Source: UBA5216 sp043743335 | GTDB taxonomy: Bacteria > Pseudomonadota > Gammaproteobacteria > Burkholderiales > SG8-41 | Direction: 5' to 3' | NCBI GenBank assembly: GCA_043743335.1 | Contig: JAYTWR010000134.1 | Location: 1-32,445, forward strand | DNA length: 32,445 bases | Shown: one piece after another, positions 7,098-14,722 of the stretch | Layout of the letters: each line of letters starts with the position of its first letter | How positions within the stretch are numbered: the first letter of the stretch is position 1 | Translations under genes and position numbers: made by a program | Notes under the pieces: model-generated | The model's input: the letters and a program-made list of their open reading frames with translations, nothing else | What the model was told of the DNA's origin: nothing | Databases searched by the model: none

Positions 7098-8876
7098 ATG
7101 GCCGTAAAACCGCCACCCCCACCCAAGGGCGAGATCACGCACCTCGTACGGCTGGCGCGGTTTCTGGTGCCGTACCGTTGGCGCATCGCCGGTGCGCTGG
7201 TGGCGTTGGTGGTGGCCGCCGCTTGCGTGCTGGCGCTGGGGCAGGGCGTGCGCCACGTGATTGACGCGGGCTTTGGCACGCGCGACCCGCGTTTGCTCAA
7301 CGTCGCGCTGGTGGCGGTGTTGTGCGTGGCGGCGCTGCTGTCCGCTGCAACCTTTGTGCGTTTTTATCTGATGATGAGCATCGGTGAGCGCATCATCGCC
7401 GATCTGCGGTGCGCCGTGTTTGCGCATGTGTTGACGTTATCGCCGGCGTATTTTGATGCTGCGCGTACCGGCGAAATTTCGTCGCGGCTGGTCAACGACA
7501 CGGAGCAAATTCGCCAAGTGGTCGGCTTCGGCATGTCGCTCTTTTTACGCAACCTGCTGATGATGGTGGGCGCGCTGGTGATGCTGTTTGCCACCAGCGC
7601 CAAACTCGCCGCGCTGATTGTGTTGGGCGTGCCAGCGACGTTGATTCCGATACTGGTGGTGGGGCGGCGGGTGCGCAGCCTGTCGCGCGACAATCAGGAT
7701 CGCGTGGCCGATGTCTCCGCGCACATCGACGAGTCGCTGCACGAGGTGCGCACGGTGCAGGCCTACGGGCACGAGGCGCACACCCGCGCGCGCTTTGACC
7801 GCGCCGCCGAGGCGGCGTATGCGTCAGGCGTGCACCGCACTAAGCTCAAAGCTTGGTTGATCGCGCTGGTGCTGTTGATCGGATCGTGCGCAATCGGCGT
7901 GATTTTGTGGATTGGCGGACACGATGTGTTTGAGGGCCGCATTACCAGCGGCCAGTTGTCAGCCTTTGTGTTTTACGCCGCTGTGGTGGCCAACGGCGCA
8001 GGCATGGTGTCTGAAGTATGGGGCGAAATTCAGCGCGCGGCAGGCGCGACCGAGCGCTTGTTTGAGTTACTGGATACGCAGCCTGCGTTGGCGGCGCAAG
8101 CGCCGGTATTCACGCTGCCCGCGCGGCTGAGAGGCGCGATACGCTTTGACCACGCGGGCTTTACCTACCCCAGCCGCCCTGAAACGCCGGTGTTGAATGA
8201 TGTGACTTTCAGCGTGGAACCGGGCGAGCGCGTGGCGCTGGTGGGGCCGTCCGGCGCGGGCAAGTCAACCCTCTTCGCGTTGTTGCTGCGCTTTTACGAT
8301 GCCACATCGGGGCGCATTTTGATTGACGGCAATGACGTGCGCCATTGCGATCCGCTGGCGTTGCGCCGTGCCATGGCGATTGTGCCGCAAGACCCGGTGA
8401 TTTTTTCTGGCAGCGTCAGCGACAACGTGCGTTTTGGCCGGCCTGATGCGTCAGACGCAGAGATACGCGAGGCCTGTATCGCCGCGCACGCGCTGGAGTT
8501 TATCGAGCGCCTGCCGCAGCGTTTTGATACCGATTTGGGCGAGCGCGGCGTCAAGCTTTCCGGCGGGCAGCGCCAGCGCATTTCGATAGCGCGCGCCTTG
8601 CTGGCAGACCGGCCGATTTTGTTGCTGGATGAGGCCACGAGTTCACTCGATGCCGAAAGCGAACGCCAGGTGGCGGACGCACTGGAGCGGCTAGAGCGCG
8701 GCCGCACGACGCTGGTGATCGCGCATCGTCTCGCCACGGTGCGCACGGCGGATCGCATTATCGTGATGGACGGCGGGCGTATACACGCCGTCGGTACGCA
8801 TCAAACGCTGCTGCGTGACAGCCCCTTGTATGCGCATCTGGCGCAACTGCAGTTTATGGCGCGGGCGGCTGCCTGA
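7098..8876 (+). CDS. MsbA-like ABC exporter (fused membrane and ATPase domains)
   Basis: This 592-residue half-transporter would work as a homodimer in the inner membrane. Residues 1 to about 310 form the six-helix exporter domain, starting RFLVPYRWRIAGALVALVV. The ATPase domain follows, with Walker A GPSGAGKST at about 381, signature LSGGQRQRISIARALL at about 487, Walker B ILLLDEATSSLD at about 506 and the switch histidine in VIAHRLATVRTADRI. All catalytic motifs are intact. The layout fits the lipid A/lipid exporter subfamily, although such exporters handle many substrates. It starts 27 bp after the UGSC-partner gene and is probably co-transcribed with it; whether it serves the same pathway is unknown. 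Confidence 0.93.
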   Translation: MAVKPPPPPKGEITHLVRLARFLVPYRWRIAGALVALVVAAACVLALGQGVRHVIDAGFGTRDPRLLNVALVAVLCVAALLSAATFVRFYLMMSIGERIIADLRCAVFAHVLTLSPAYFDAARTGEISSRLVNDTEQIRQVVGFGMSLFLRNLLMMVGALVMLFATSAKLAALIVLGVPATLIPILVVGRRVRSLSRDNQDRVADVSAHIDESLHEVRTVQAYGHEAHTRARFDRAAEAAYASGVHRTKLKAWLIALVLLIGSCAIGVILWIGGHDVFEGRITSGQLSAFVFYAAVVANGAGMVSEVWGEIQRAAGATERLFELLDTQPALAAQAPVFTLPARLRGAIRFDHAGFTYPSRPETPVLNDVTFSVEPGERVALVGPSGAGKSTLFALLLRFYDATSGRILIDGNDVRHCDPLALRRAMAIVPQDPVIFSGSVSDNVRFGRPDASDAEIREACIAAHALEFIERLPQRFDTDLGERGVKLSGGQRQRISIARALLADRPILLLDEATSSLDAESERQVADALERLERGRTTLVIAHRLATVRTADRIIVMDGGRIHAVGTHQTLLRDSPLYAHLAQLQFMARAAA

Positions 8877-8919
8877 ATAGCCCTGTGAAGCAGCGTTATA
8901 CTTTGCGGCGGAGAATTCT

Positions 8920-9888
8920 GTGCGAATAGAAATCAACTACCTCGTTTGCTGGGCTTGTACGGTTGCAGTCGGCAGCGCGCAAGCCCAAAACTACCCCACC
9001 CGCCCCGTGCGGGTGATCGTCGGCTTCGGTGCGGGCGGGCCGGATACCTCCGCGCGCATCCTCGCGGCGCAGTTGAGCGCGCAGACACATCAGCAATTCG
9101 TGGTGGACAATCGCCCCGGCGCCAACGGCATTATCGCGGCGGATATCGTCGCCAAATCCACGCCGAACGGGTATACCTTGCTGGTGACTTCCGGCTCGTT
9201 TGCGATCAATCCGGCCATTTATAAAAAACTGCCGTTCGACACGCTACGCGATTTTGCGTCGGTGTCGCAGATATCCGGCTCGGACGCGCACATTCTTGTG
9301 GTGAGCGCTACGCTGCCGGTGGCGTCGCTGCGCGAGCTAATGGATTACGGCAAAAAGCCCGACGCGAAATTGGCCTACGGCTCGCCGGGCATCGGTAATT
9401 CGTTGCATCTGGCCGCGGCGCTGCTCAATCAGCGCGCGAGCCTGAACATGGTGCATGTGCCGTACAAAGGCGCGGGTGCTGCGGTAACGGCGCTATTGGC
9501 GGGTGAAGTGCAAATCATGATGGCCACCCCGCCGATGTCGATACCGCATATCCGCAGCGGGCGGCTCAAGGCGCTGGCGTACAATCACACGGCGCGCGCA
9601 GCGTTTCTGCCGGACGTGCCAACCATGACCGAAGCCGGCCTTAGCAACATGAAAATGGAAGCCAGTTGGCACGGCTTGCTCGCACCCGTGAAGACGCCCG
9701 CAGCCATTCTCGCGCGGCTGGAGCAGGAAACGCAAAAGGCCATCGCCATGCCGCCGGTGCGTGAGCAGTTTTCGAAAGTGGAATTAAAGGCAGTCGGCAG
9801 CAGCGCAGCGGCGTTTCGTGCGCTGCTGGCGGATGCAGTGCTAAAGCTGGGTGAGATCGTCAAGATCGCAGGTATACAGCCAGAGTAG
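8920..9888 (+). CDS. Bug-family periplasmic binding protein
   Basis: This 322-residue receptor starts at a GTG, with GGAG about eight bases before it. A short signal peptide ends near GSAQA-QNYPTRPVR. Bug landmarks are GFGAGGPDTSARILAAQL, VDNRPGANGIIAADIVAKS and YGSPGIGNSLHLAAALL. It follows the ABC exporter by 43 bp and precedes a cupin gene, so it is a probable member of the same transcription unit as the UGSC gene. It would bind a small organic acid in the periplasm and needs TctA/TctB-type membrane subunits, which are not adjacent. Confidence 0.92.
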   Translation: MRIEINYLVCWACTVAVGSAQAQNYPTRPVRVIVGFGAGGPDTSARILAAQLSAQTHQQFVVDNRPGANGIIAADIVAKSTPNGYTLLVTSGSFAINPAIYKKLPFDTLRDFASVSQISGSDAHILVVSATLPVASLRELMDYGKKPDAKLAYGSPGIGNSLHLAAALLNQRASLNMVHVPYKGAGAAVTALLAGEVQIMMATPPMSIPHIRSGRLKALAYNHTARAAFLPDVPTMTEAGLSNMKMEASWHGLLAPVKTPAAILARLEQETQKAIAMPPVREQFSKVELKAVGSSAAAFRALLADAVLKLGEIVKIAGIQPE

Positions 9889-9977
9889 TGAAAACCCTTC
9901 TGTGGTGTGGATGGTGCGCTGTGCGCCTCGGTGCCCTCTGTGGCTAAAATTTTTAAATTTCAAGAGGAGTACAAGAA

Positions 9978-10553
9978 ATGCCCGTCAGACGCGTCGTAGT
10001 GGGTCACAACAAAGAAGGTCAATCGATTCTCATTTCAGATGGCCAGGCACCCGCCATGCGCACCAATCCGCACCGGCCCGGCCACGTGTCCAACGACATC
10101 TGGAAAACCGGCCCGCTGCCCTACCCGCTGCATGCCGTGCACGAAGACCCCACGTTGGGCCCGCGCCAGATACACCCGCCCAAAGGCGGCACGATTATTC
10201 GCATTGCCGAGATCGCGCCGGAGTCGGAAGAAATCCGCAACATGACGCCGGAAAAAGCGCGTGAAGTATTCAAGGCCATGGGCAATGAAGCAGCATCGTC
10301 ATTCGGTCGCGGCGGTCGTCATCCGATGATGCACCGCACTGAGACCATCGACTACGCCATTTGTATCGAAGGCGAAATTACCATGCTGCTGGATGAAGGC
10401 GAGGTGACGTTGAAGGCGGGCGATGTGTTGATACAGTTGGGCACCAATCACGCTTGGAGTAACCGGTCGGGCAAGGTGGCGAAGATGCTTTATGTGTTGA
10501 TTGATGGGGCGTTTGATGGGGAGATGAAAGGGTGGTTTGGGGGTGGGCATTAG
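9978..10553 (+). CDS. cupin-domain protein
   Basis: This 191-residue cytoplasmic protein has one cupin barrel in its C-terminal half. MMHRTETIDYAICIEGEI supplies the first metal-binding motif (His and Glu) and GDVLIQLGTNHAWSN the second (His). The N-terminal half is an extension rich in Pro and His. AGAGGAG precedes the ATG. Proteins of this type occur in aromatic- and carboxylate-degradation clusters, as enzymes or small-molecule sensors; nothing here decides between these. It lies 89 bp after a Bug gene on the same strand. Confidence 0.87.
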   Translation: MPVRRVVVGHNKEGQSILISDGQAPAMRTNPHRPGHVSNDIWKTGPLPYPLHAVHEDPTLGPRQIHPPKGGTIIRIAEIAPESEEIRNMTPEKAREVFKAMGNEAASSFGRGGRHPMMHRTETIDYAICIEGEITMLLDEGEVTLKAGDVLIQLGTNHAWSNRSGKVAKMLYVLIDGAFDGEMKGWFGGGH

Positions 10554-10611
10554 GCTTGGAGGCTTGGAGGCCTGAAGGCCGGTAGCGTGGATTCTTATTG
10601 TGCCGAACGTG

Positions 10612-10638
10612 AATGCTACGAATGCTACGAATGCGACG
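10612..10638. repeat. 9-bp tandem repeat, three units
   Basis: The unit AATGCTACG occurs twice in tandem and a third time with one change (AATGCGACG). It is intergenic. It is probably a slippage product with no visible function. Confidence 0.55.
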
Positions 10639-10681
10639 AGTAAGGTCGTTACCATCAAGAGTAGGTTCGCTGCGGGCGGCG

Positions 10682-10797
10682 CGTAGGATGCCGGTGACGA
10701 AGGAACCGCATCGTTCGATGGGCGTCCATGACGCACTCACGATCGACATTACGCTTGCGCGATTGATGCGGTTCGCTGGCGCTCACCACATCCTACG
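10682..10797. repeat. palindromic extragenic repeat, 116 bp
   Basis: The outer arms CGTAGGATG and CATCCTACG (9 bp) and the inner arms GAACCGCATC (10703-10712) and GATGCGGTTC (10765-10774) are perfect reverse complements, so the whole unit can fold into one long stem. It resembles the shorter element at 3458-3518 and is probably a member of the same repeat class. Confidence 0.68.
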
Positions 10798-10827
10798 AGG
10801 CTACGAGGCTAGGCGGCGGTGTTACGA

Positions 10828-10854
10828 TAACTAATTGTTTTTATTGAGTAATTT
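10828..10854 (+). repeat. AT-rich dispersed element, copy R3
   Basis: TAACTAATTGTTTTTATTGAG and the following TAATTT differ from the core by one base. It lies 109 bp upstream of the hydrolase start, the farthest copy from a start codon on the same strand. Confidence 0.7.
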
Positions 10855-10963
10855 CACAAGCGTCGGGGCGCGCTTTCGAGTCAGACGTGCGTCCGGCTCG
10901 CAGCGCTACAATGTCCCCATTCCCCATTCCCCATTCCCGTTCGTTCAACCCAAGGAGCGCACC

Positions 10964-11821
10964 ATGGACACCGCACAACTCGTTCGTTATGAAATCGATG
11001 TGACCGATGTGGAATACATCAAGCACGGCGACAAGCCGTTTCTGGCGCGGGTTTACAAACCCAAGGGCAAGGGGCCGTTTCCGCTGTTGATTGATATTCA
11101 CGGCGGGGCTTGGACGAAGAAGGATCGCATGGCGGATGAGGGCACGGATGCGCCGCTGGCGAAGACGGGCGTGGTGGTGGCGTCGCTGGACTTTCGCATG
11201 CCGCCAGCGGATGCCGCGTTTCCCGCGTCGATGCAGGACATCAATTACGCGATACGCTGGTTTAAATCACGTGCGGCGCAATTCAATATTGATCCTAAGC
11301 GCGTGGGCATACTCGGTGTATCGAGCGGCGGGCATCAGGCTATGTTGACGGCGATGCGGCCTGCCGATTACGCGGCGCTGCCCGGCCCGGCGGGTGTGGA
11401 TGCTTCGGTGCAGTGTGCGGTGATGTGCTGGCCGGTGATTGACCCGCTGGGGCGTTATGAATACGCCAAGGGCTTGCTCGGCGGCGAGCACGACAAGCAG
11501 GCGAAAAACTGGGTCGAGAGTCACGATCTGTTTTGGGGTAGTGCTGAGGCGATGGCGCAGGCTAACCCGACGCGGTTGTTGGAGCGTGGCGAGCAAGCGC
11601 AGACGCCGCCGGTAGTTTATTTACAGGGCACGGCGGATCTCGCGCACCCGGTGCCAAATCGTGACCGCTTTATCGCGAGCTATCGCAAGATGGGCGGTAA
11701 GGTAGATTTGCATTTGTTCGAAGGCGTGGGCGAGGCGTTTATCACCACGGACCCCAATTCACCACAGGCGAAAGACGCGGTGGCGAAGATTATTGAGTTT
11801 GTGCATCAGCAGTTGAGTTAA
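10964..11821 (+). CDS. alpha/beta-hydrolase (esterase/lipase-like), catalytic His apparently replaced
   Basis: This 285-residue protein has the HGGAW oxyanion-hole motif, the nucleophile elbow GVSSGG and an acid candidate in QGTADLAHPVP, the pattern of the hormone-sensitive-lipase/BD-FAE type esterases. At the position of the catalytic histidine (usually GHGF or GHAF) the sequence reads FEGVGEAF, so glutamate takes its place. The frame is open 43 codons further upstream, but the ATG at 10964 has AAGGAG before it and starts the conserved region, so I chose it. It would hydrolyse an ester or amide if active; with this change it may be inactive or use another base. No signal peptide is visible. 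Confidence 0.86.
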   Translation: MDTAQLVRYEIDVTDVEYIKHGDKPFLARVYKPKGKGPFPLLIDIHGGAWTKKDRMADEGTDAPLAKTGVVVASLDFRMPPADAAFPASMQDINYAIRWFKSRAAQFNIDPKRVGILGVSSGGHQAMLTAMRPADYAALPGPAGVDASVQCAVMCWPVIDPLGRYEYAKGLLGGEHDKQAKNWVESHDLFWGSAEAMAQANPTRLLERGEQAQTPPVVYLQGTADLAHPVPNRDRFIASYRKMGGKVDLHLFEGVGEAFITTDPNSPQAKDAVAKIIEFVHQQLS

Positions 11822-12381
11822 TTCACGTCCCCCGGCCCCGGCGCGCGTTTGCGTCCGCTGATCATTGCTGCGACCAGATTTTCGCCGTGTCGCAGCGATG
11901 AAAAAATCACGCCGCCGATGTGCAGCGCAATCAGTAGGAGCAGCGCGTTGGTCAGGCCGATGTGCAGGTTTTCCACCCAAGCTTCACCCCAAAAACGGTC
12001 GGTGGTGTAAAGCCAGCCGGTGACGCACACGCCGGTAATCGTCAGCAGCAGCGCCACGATCATCCAGCCGCCGAGCGGGTTGTGGCCGATGTGGCGCGGC
12101 TCGCGATGCGCGAGAATTTGTTTGCTGTATTCAAATGTGGAGGCGGGGGAGCGCAGAAACGCTGCGAAGCGTGCATAACGCGAACTGCCTTGCGCAAGCA
12201 CCCCCCACACGATGCGCAACGCCACTACCGCAAGCACCGCATAGCCCAGCCATTCGTGCCACTTGCCATGGGTGAACCACGTAGCGACTATGCCAGCAAC
12301 CAGCGACCAGTGGCCGACGCGCACCAGCGCATCCCAAACCCGCACGGTGGGCTGGGCGTCGCGGCCAGCGCGGGCGAACAT
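11818..12381 (-). CDS. cytochrome b561-family membrane protein
   Basis: This 187-residue protein has about four transmembrane helices and histidines placed for binding two hemes b: H24 in VRVGHWSLVAG, H38/H42 in FTHGKWHEW, H140 and H154 in LHIGLTN and ALHIGGV. This is the family of small di-heme electron carriers related to hydrogenase cytochrome b subunits. It would pass electrons in the inner membrane. Its ATG overlaps the stop of the upstream PepSY gene by one base (TAATG), so the two are coupled. Its 3' end overlaps the stop of the convergent hydrolase gene. Electron partners are not evident. Confidence 0.9.
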   Translation of the reverse strand: MFARAGRDAQPTVRVWDALVRVGHWSLVAGIVATWFTHGKWHEWLGYAVLAVVALRIVWGVLAQGSSRYARFAAFLRSPASTFEYSKQILAHREPRHIGHNPLGGWMIVALLLTITGVCVTGWLYTTDRFWGEAWVENLHIGLTNALLLLIALHIGGVIFSSLRHGENLVAAMISGRKRAPGPGDVN

Positions 12382-12710
12382 TAGGGCTTGCGCACGCTCA
12401 GGGTGTTAGGCATCAGCGTGAAGGTGACGGGGTGATAGTAGGCGTTGACACGATCGCCGTTTTTGTCGAACGCGTAAACCTCGTAGCAGCCACCGTCATC
12501 TTTAATGCGACGGATTTTCCAGCCGTTTTGATCGACCAGTTGTTTTTCCAGTTTTTCCTGCGCCTGCCAGCCCGATTTGGGGCCAGACTCACAGGTGGCG
12601 AGGCCGGTGGCGTTGGCGCTGGTGGCGCACAACAGGGTGGCTGCGGCGATGAGGGTTGTAGTGAAGGTTGTAGTGAAGGTTGTAGTGAAGGTTGTATTGA
12701 GCGATTTCAT
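12381..12710 (-). CDS. small exported PepSY-domain protein
   Basis: This 109-residue protein has a signal peptide ending near TSANA, then a PepSY-type domain (GWQAQEKLEKQLVDQNGWKI, then DGGCYEVYAFDKNGDRVNAYYHPVT). Two cysteines remain after cleavage and could form a disulfide. Proteins of this type are often encoded next to cytochrome b561 genes, as here, where the genes overlap by one base. The signal peptide is unusual: its N-terminal region is built from TTTF repeats encoded by a 12-bp tandem repeat. The function of the periplasmic PepSY domain is not established. Confidence 0.85.
   Translation of the reverse strand: MKSLNTTFTTTFTTTFTTTLIAAATLLCATSANATGLATCESGPKSGWQAQEKLEKQLVDQNGWKIRRIKDDGGCYEVYAFDKNGDRVNAYYHPVTFTLMPNTLSVRKP
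12655..12690. repeat. 12-bp coding tandem repeat (three perfect units plus a partial one)
   Basis: The plus-strand unit GTTGTAGTGAAG is repeated three times exactly and a fourth time partly (12691-12701). On the minus strand it encodes the repeating Thr-Thr-Phe-Thr residues at the start of the PepSY signal peptide. Twelve is a multiple of three, so gain or loss of units keeps the frame. Confidence 0.85.
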
Positions 12711-12800
12711 GAAGGGCCTCGTTGATGCGCTGAATCAGGGTGAAGGATGGTATGACTGAGGGTGGTGAAAAACGTTCCGTGCCGCTACGGGCAATAGTGT

Positions 12801-13634
12801 TCAATGGCGCTTCATAAAGCCCGCAAATACGCCGGCGAGTTCGTCGTCTTTGTATTCCCACTCTTGTGGCGGCACGATATCGATGTCCTGATCTTCGGGA
12901 AACAGTACGTAGAGCTCGCTGCCTTGCATGATTTTGTGCGTGCGCTCGCCAATGCTGCGGTCGTGCGTTTTGTCGTTGCCGGGCACCACGATCACCGGTA
13001 CTTTGACCGATTGCAGTTGCGCTGCGGTGGCGCCGATCACCGGCTTGGCGGCGTCGTTCAAAAAGCCGTCAGCCCAAGTGCGAAACGATGCCATAAATTT
13101 GTTCACATCCATGGCCATGATGACCTGCCGGTTGGAGGGGCGCTGCGCGATGCGCTCGCGGAAGTGCTCGGTTTCACACACGGCTGCCATGCCGCCTTTT
13201 TTGGCGGCTTCGATGAATTGCAGATAGTACTGATGGGCCAAGCGCTTGGCCGCAAATTCGCCGCCGGTCACACGCCACAGCAGCAAGCCGCGCACGGCCT
13301 GCGGGTAGCGCAACGCCAGCAGCAGGGACATGCGACAGCCCGACGAGCCGCCACCCACCCACGCCGGTGTGGCGTTAAAGTGTTGCAGCATCGCGTAAAG
13401 GTCTTCGGCCCAGATTTCGTATTCTGACTCGGTGCCTTCGAGCACCACGTCAGACGCACCGCAATTACGCCGGTCGTGGATCAGCACACGATAGCCGTGC
13501 GCGGCGACGCGCTCAGCGAGATGCTTGACGCCTTCCAGCGGGCGGCGACCGCCGGGCGACAGGGCTACCCACGGGCCGCTGTTGCCGAGGATTTCGTAGT
13601 TGAGGTGTGCACCGCGTATGTTGATTTGGGGCAT
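12801..13634 (-). CDS. alpha/beta-hydrolase-fold protein
   Basis: This 277-residue protein begins MPQINIRGAHLNYEILG and has the nucleophile elbow GGGSSGCRMS and an acid candidate in VVPGNDKTHD. These match the alpha/beta-hydrolase fold of the haloperoxidase/ester-hydrolase type. After the last strand (ELYVLFPEDQDIDIVPPQEWEY) no histidine appears where the catalytic base should sit. AAGGAG lies before the ATG. It is next to a Bug gene (24 bp) in the run that includes the fused UGSC gene. It may act on the compound bound by the Bug proteins; this is inference. Confidence 0.88.
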   Translation of the reverse strand: MPQINIRGAHLNYEILGNSGPWVALSPGGRRPLEGVKHLAERVAAHGYRVLIHDRRNCGASDVVLEGTESEYEIWAEDLYAMLQHFNATPAWVGGGSSGCRMSLLLALRYPQAVRGLLLWRVTGGEFAAKRLAHQYYLQFIEAAKKGGMAAVCETEHFRERIAQRPSNRQVIMAMDVNKFMASFRTWADGFLNDAAKPVIGATAAQLQSVKVPVIVVPGNDKTHDRSIGERTHKIMQGSELYVLFPEDQDIDIVPPQEWEYKDDELAGVFAGFMKRH

Positions 13635-13658
13635 GTGTTCTCCTTGAAATTGTGGCGA

Positions 13659-14651
13659 TCAACCTTCCGGCTTGATCCCTGCGGCTTTGATGACTTTACC
13701 GAATTTTTCGACTTCGCTACGCACGAATTTCTGGAATTCGTCGGGCGTTTCACCGCCGATTTTATAGCCGTGCTTTTCGATCGCGAGGCGCACGTCCGGG
13801 TGATTGAGGGTTTTGCTCATGGTGTCATACAGTTTTGCGAGCACGGGCTTGGGCACGGCGGCGGGCACCCACGTGCCGAACCATGCGTTCACGTCGTAAT
13901 TCGGCAAGCCAGATTCATGCGCAGTGGGAATGTCCGGCGCGTTGGGGTTGCGTTGCAGCGCGGTGATGGCGATGCCGCGCAAGCGCCCAGAGCGCGCTTG
14001 CGGCAGCATGTAGGAAATGCCGCCGATCACGAGATGTGTTTGCCCGGCGATGGTTTCCTGCACCGCAAGCGGCGATGTTTTGTAGGCCACGTGCGTGAGC
14101 TGGGTGCTGGTGGCCTGTTTGAACATTTCACCGGCCACATGCGAAATACTGCCGATGCCGAACGAGGCGTAGTTCAGTTTGTTGGGATTGGCTTTGGCGT
14201 AGGTGATCAGCTCGGCCACGGTTTTGGCGGGTATCGAGGGATGTATACCCATCAATAAGTCGATCATGCCGAGGCGCGTGATGCCTTGCAGATCGCGCGT
14301 GATGTCGTAATTGAGTTTGTAGAGGCCGGGATTGATCGTGATTGCAATCGAGTTGGCCATCAGGGTATAGCCGTCGGGCGCGGATTTCACGGCCATTTCG
14401 TCGCCGATGACACCGTTGGCGCCGGGGCGGTTATCCACCACCACCTGGTGCCCGAACAGTTCGGACATTTTCGGCACGATGGTGCGGATAAAAATATCCG
14501 TCGCGCCGCCAGCACCCATCGGAATAATTAAGCGCAACGGACGGTTGGGAAAGTTTTGCGCAGCACTCGGTGCAGCCTTTTGGGCTTGCGCGCTAGCACT
14601 GATGGCCAAGGTTGCCAAGGCGATGGCCACGGGCGTCGTTCTGGAAAGCAT
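13659..14651 (-). CDS. Bug-family periplasmic binding protein
   Basis: This 330-residue receptor has a clear Sec signal peptide ending at ASAQA-QKAAPS. Bug landmarks are LIIPMGAGGATDIFIRTI, VVDNRPGANGVIGDEMAVKS and YASFGIGSISHVAGEMF. GAGGAA precedes the ATG. It follows the fused UGSC gene by 71 bp on the same strand and precedes the hydrolase by 24 bp, so these three are probably one transcription unit. Confidence 0.92.
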   Translation of the reverse strand: MLSRTTPVAIALATLAISASAQAQKAAPSAAQNFPNRPLRLIIPMGAGGATDIFIRTIVPKMSELFGHQVVVDNRPGANGVIGDEMAVKSAPDGYTLMANSIAITINPGLYKLNYDITRDLQGITRLGMIDLLMGIHPSIPAKTVAELITYAKANPNKLNYASFGIGSISHVAGEMFKQATSTQLTHVAYKTSPLAVQETIAGQTHLVIGGISYMLPQARSGRLRGIAITALQRNPNAPDIPTAHESGLPNYDVNAWFGTWVPAAVPKPVLAKLYDTMSKTLNHPDVRLAIEKHGYKIGGETPDEFQKFVRSEVEKFGKVIKAAGIKPEG

Positions 14652-14660
14652 AATTCCTCG

Positions 14661-14690
14661 TAACTAATTGATTTTATTGAGTTATTTTTA
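14661..14690 (+). repeat. AT-rich dispersed element, copy R4
   Basis: It carries the perfect core TAATTGATTTTATTGAGT, preceded by TAAC and followed by TATTTTTA. It lies between the fused UGSC gene and the Bug gene and points against their direction of transcription, so a simple ribosome-binding role does not explain this copy. Confidence 0.8.
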
Positions 14691-14722
14691 ATGTATCAGA
14701 GCCGTATCATACACCGGTGCGC

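Larger units (their letters stand above)
10554..10963. other. 410-bp intergenic region made mostly of short repeats
   Basis: No gene is seen. The stretch holds tandem GGCTTGGAG/GGCCTGAAGG units near 10554-10585, three 9-bp units at 10612-10638, a large palindrome (10682-10797), an ACGAGGCT duplication near 10795-10812, the AT-rich element R3 (10828-10854), and three 7-bp units (CCCCATT) near 10914-10936. An AAGGAG ribosome binding site for the hydrolase follows at about 10952. Confidence 0.7.

Noticed and set aside
10554..10963. CRISPR array
   Set aside because: The repeats here are short tandem units of 7-9 bp without spacers, and no cas genes are present.
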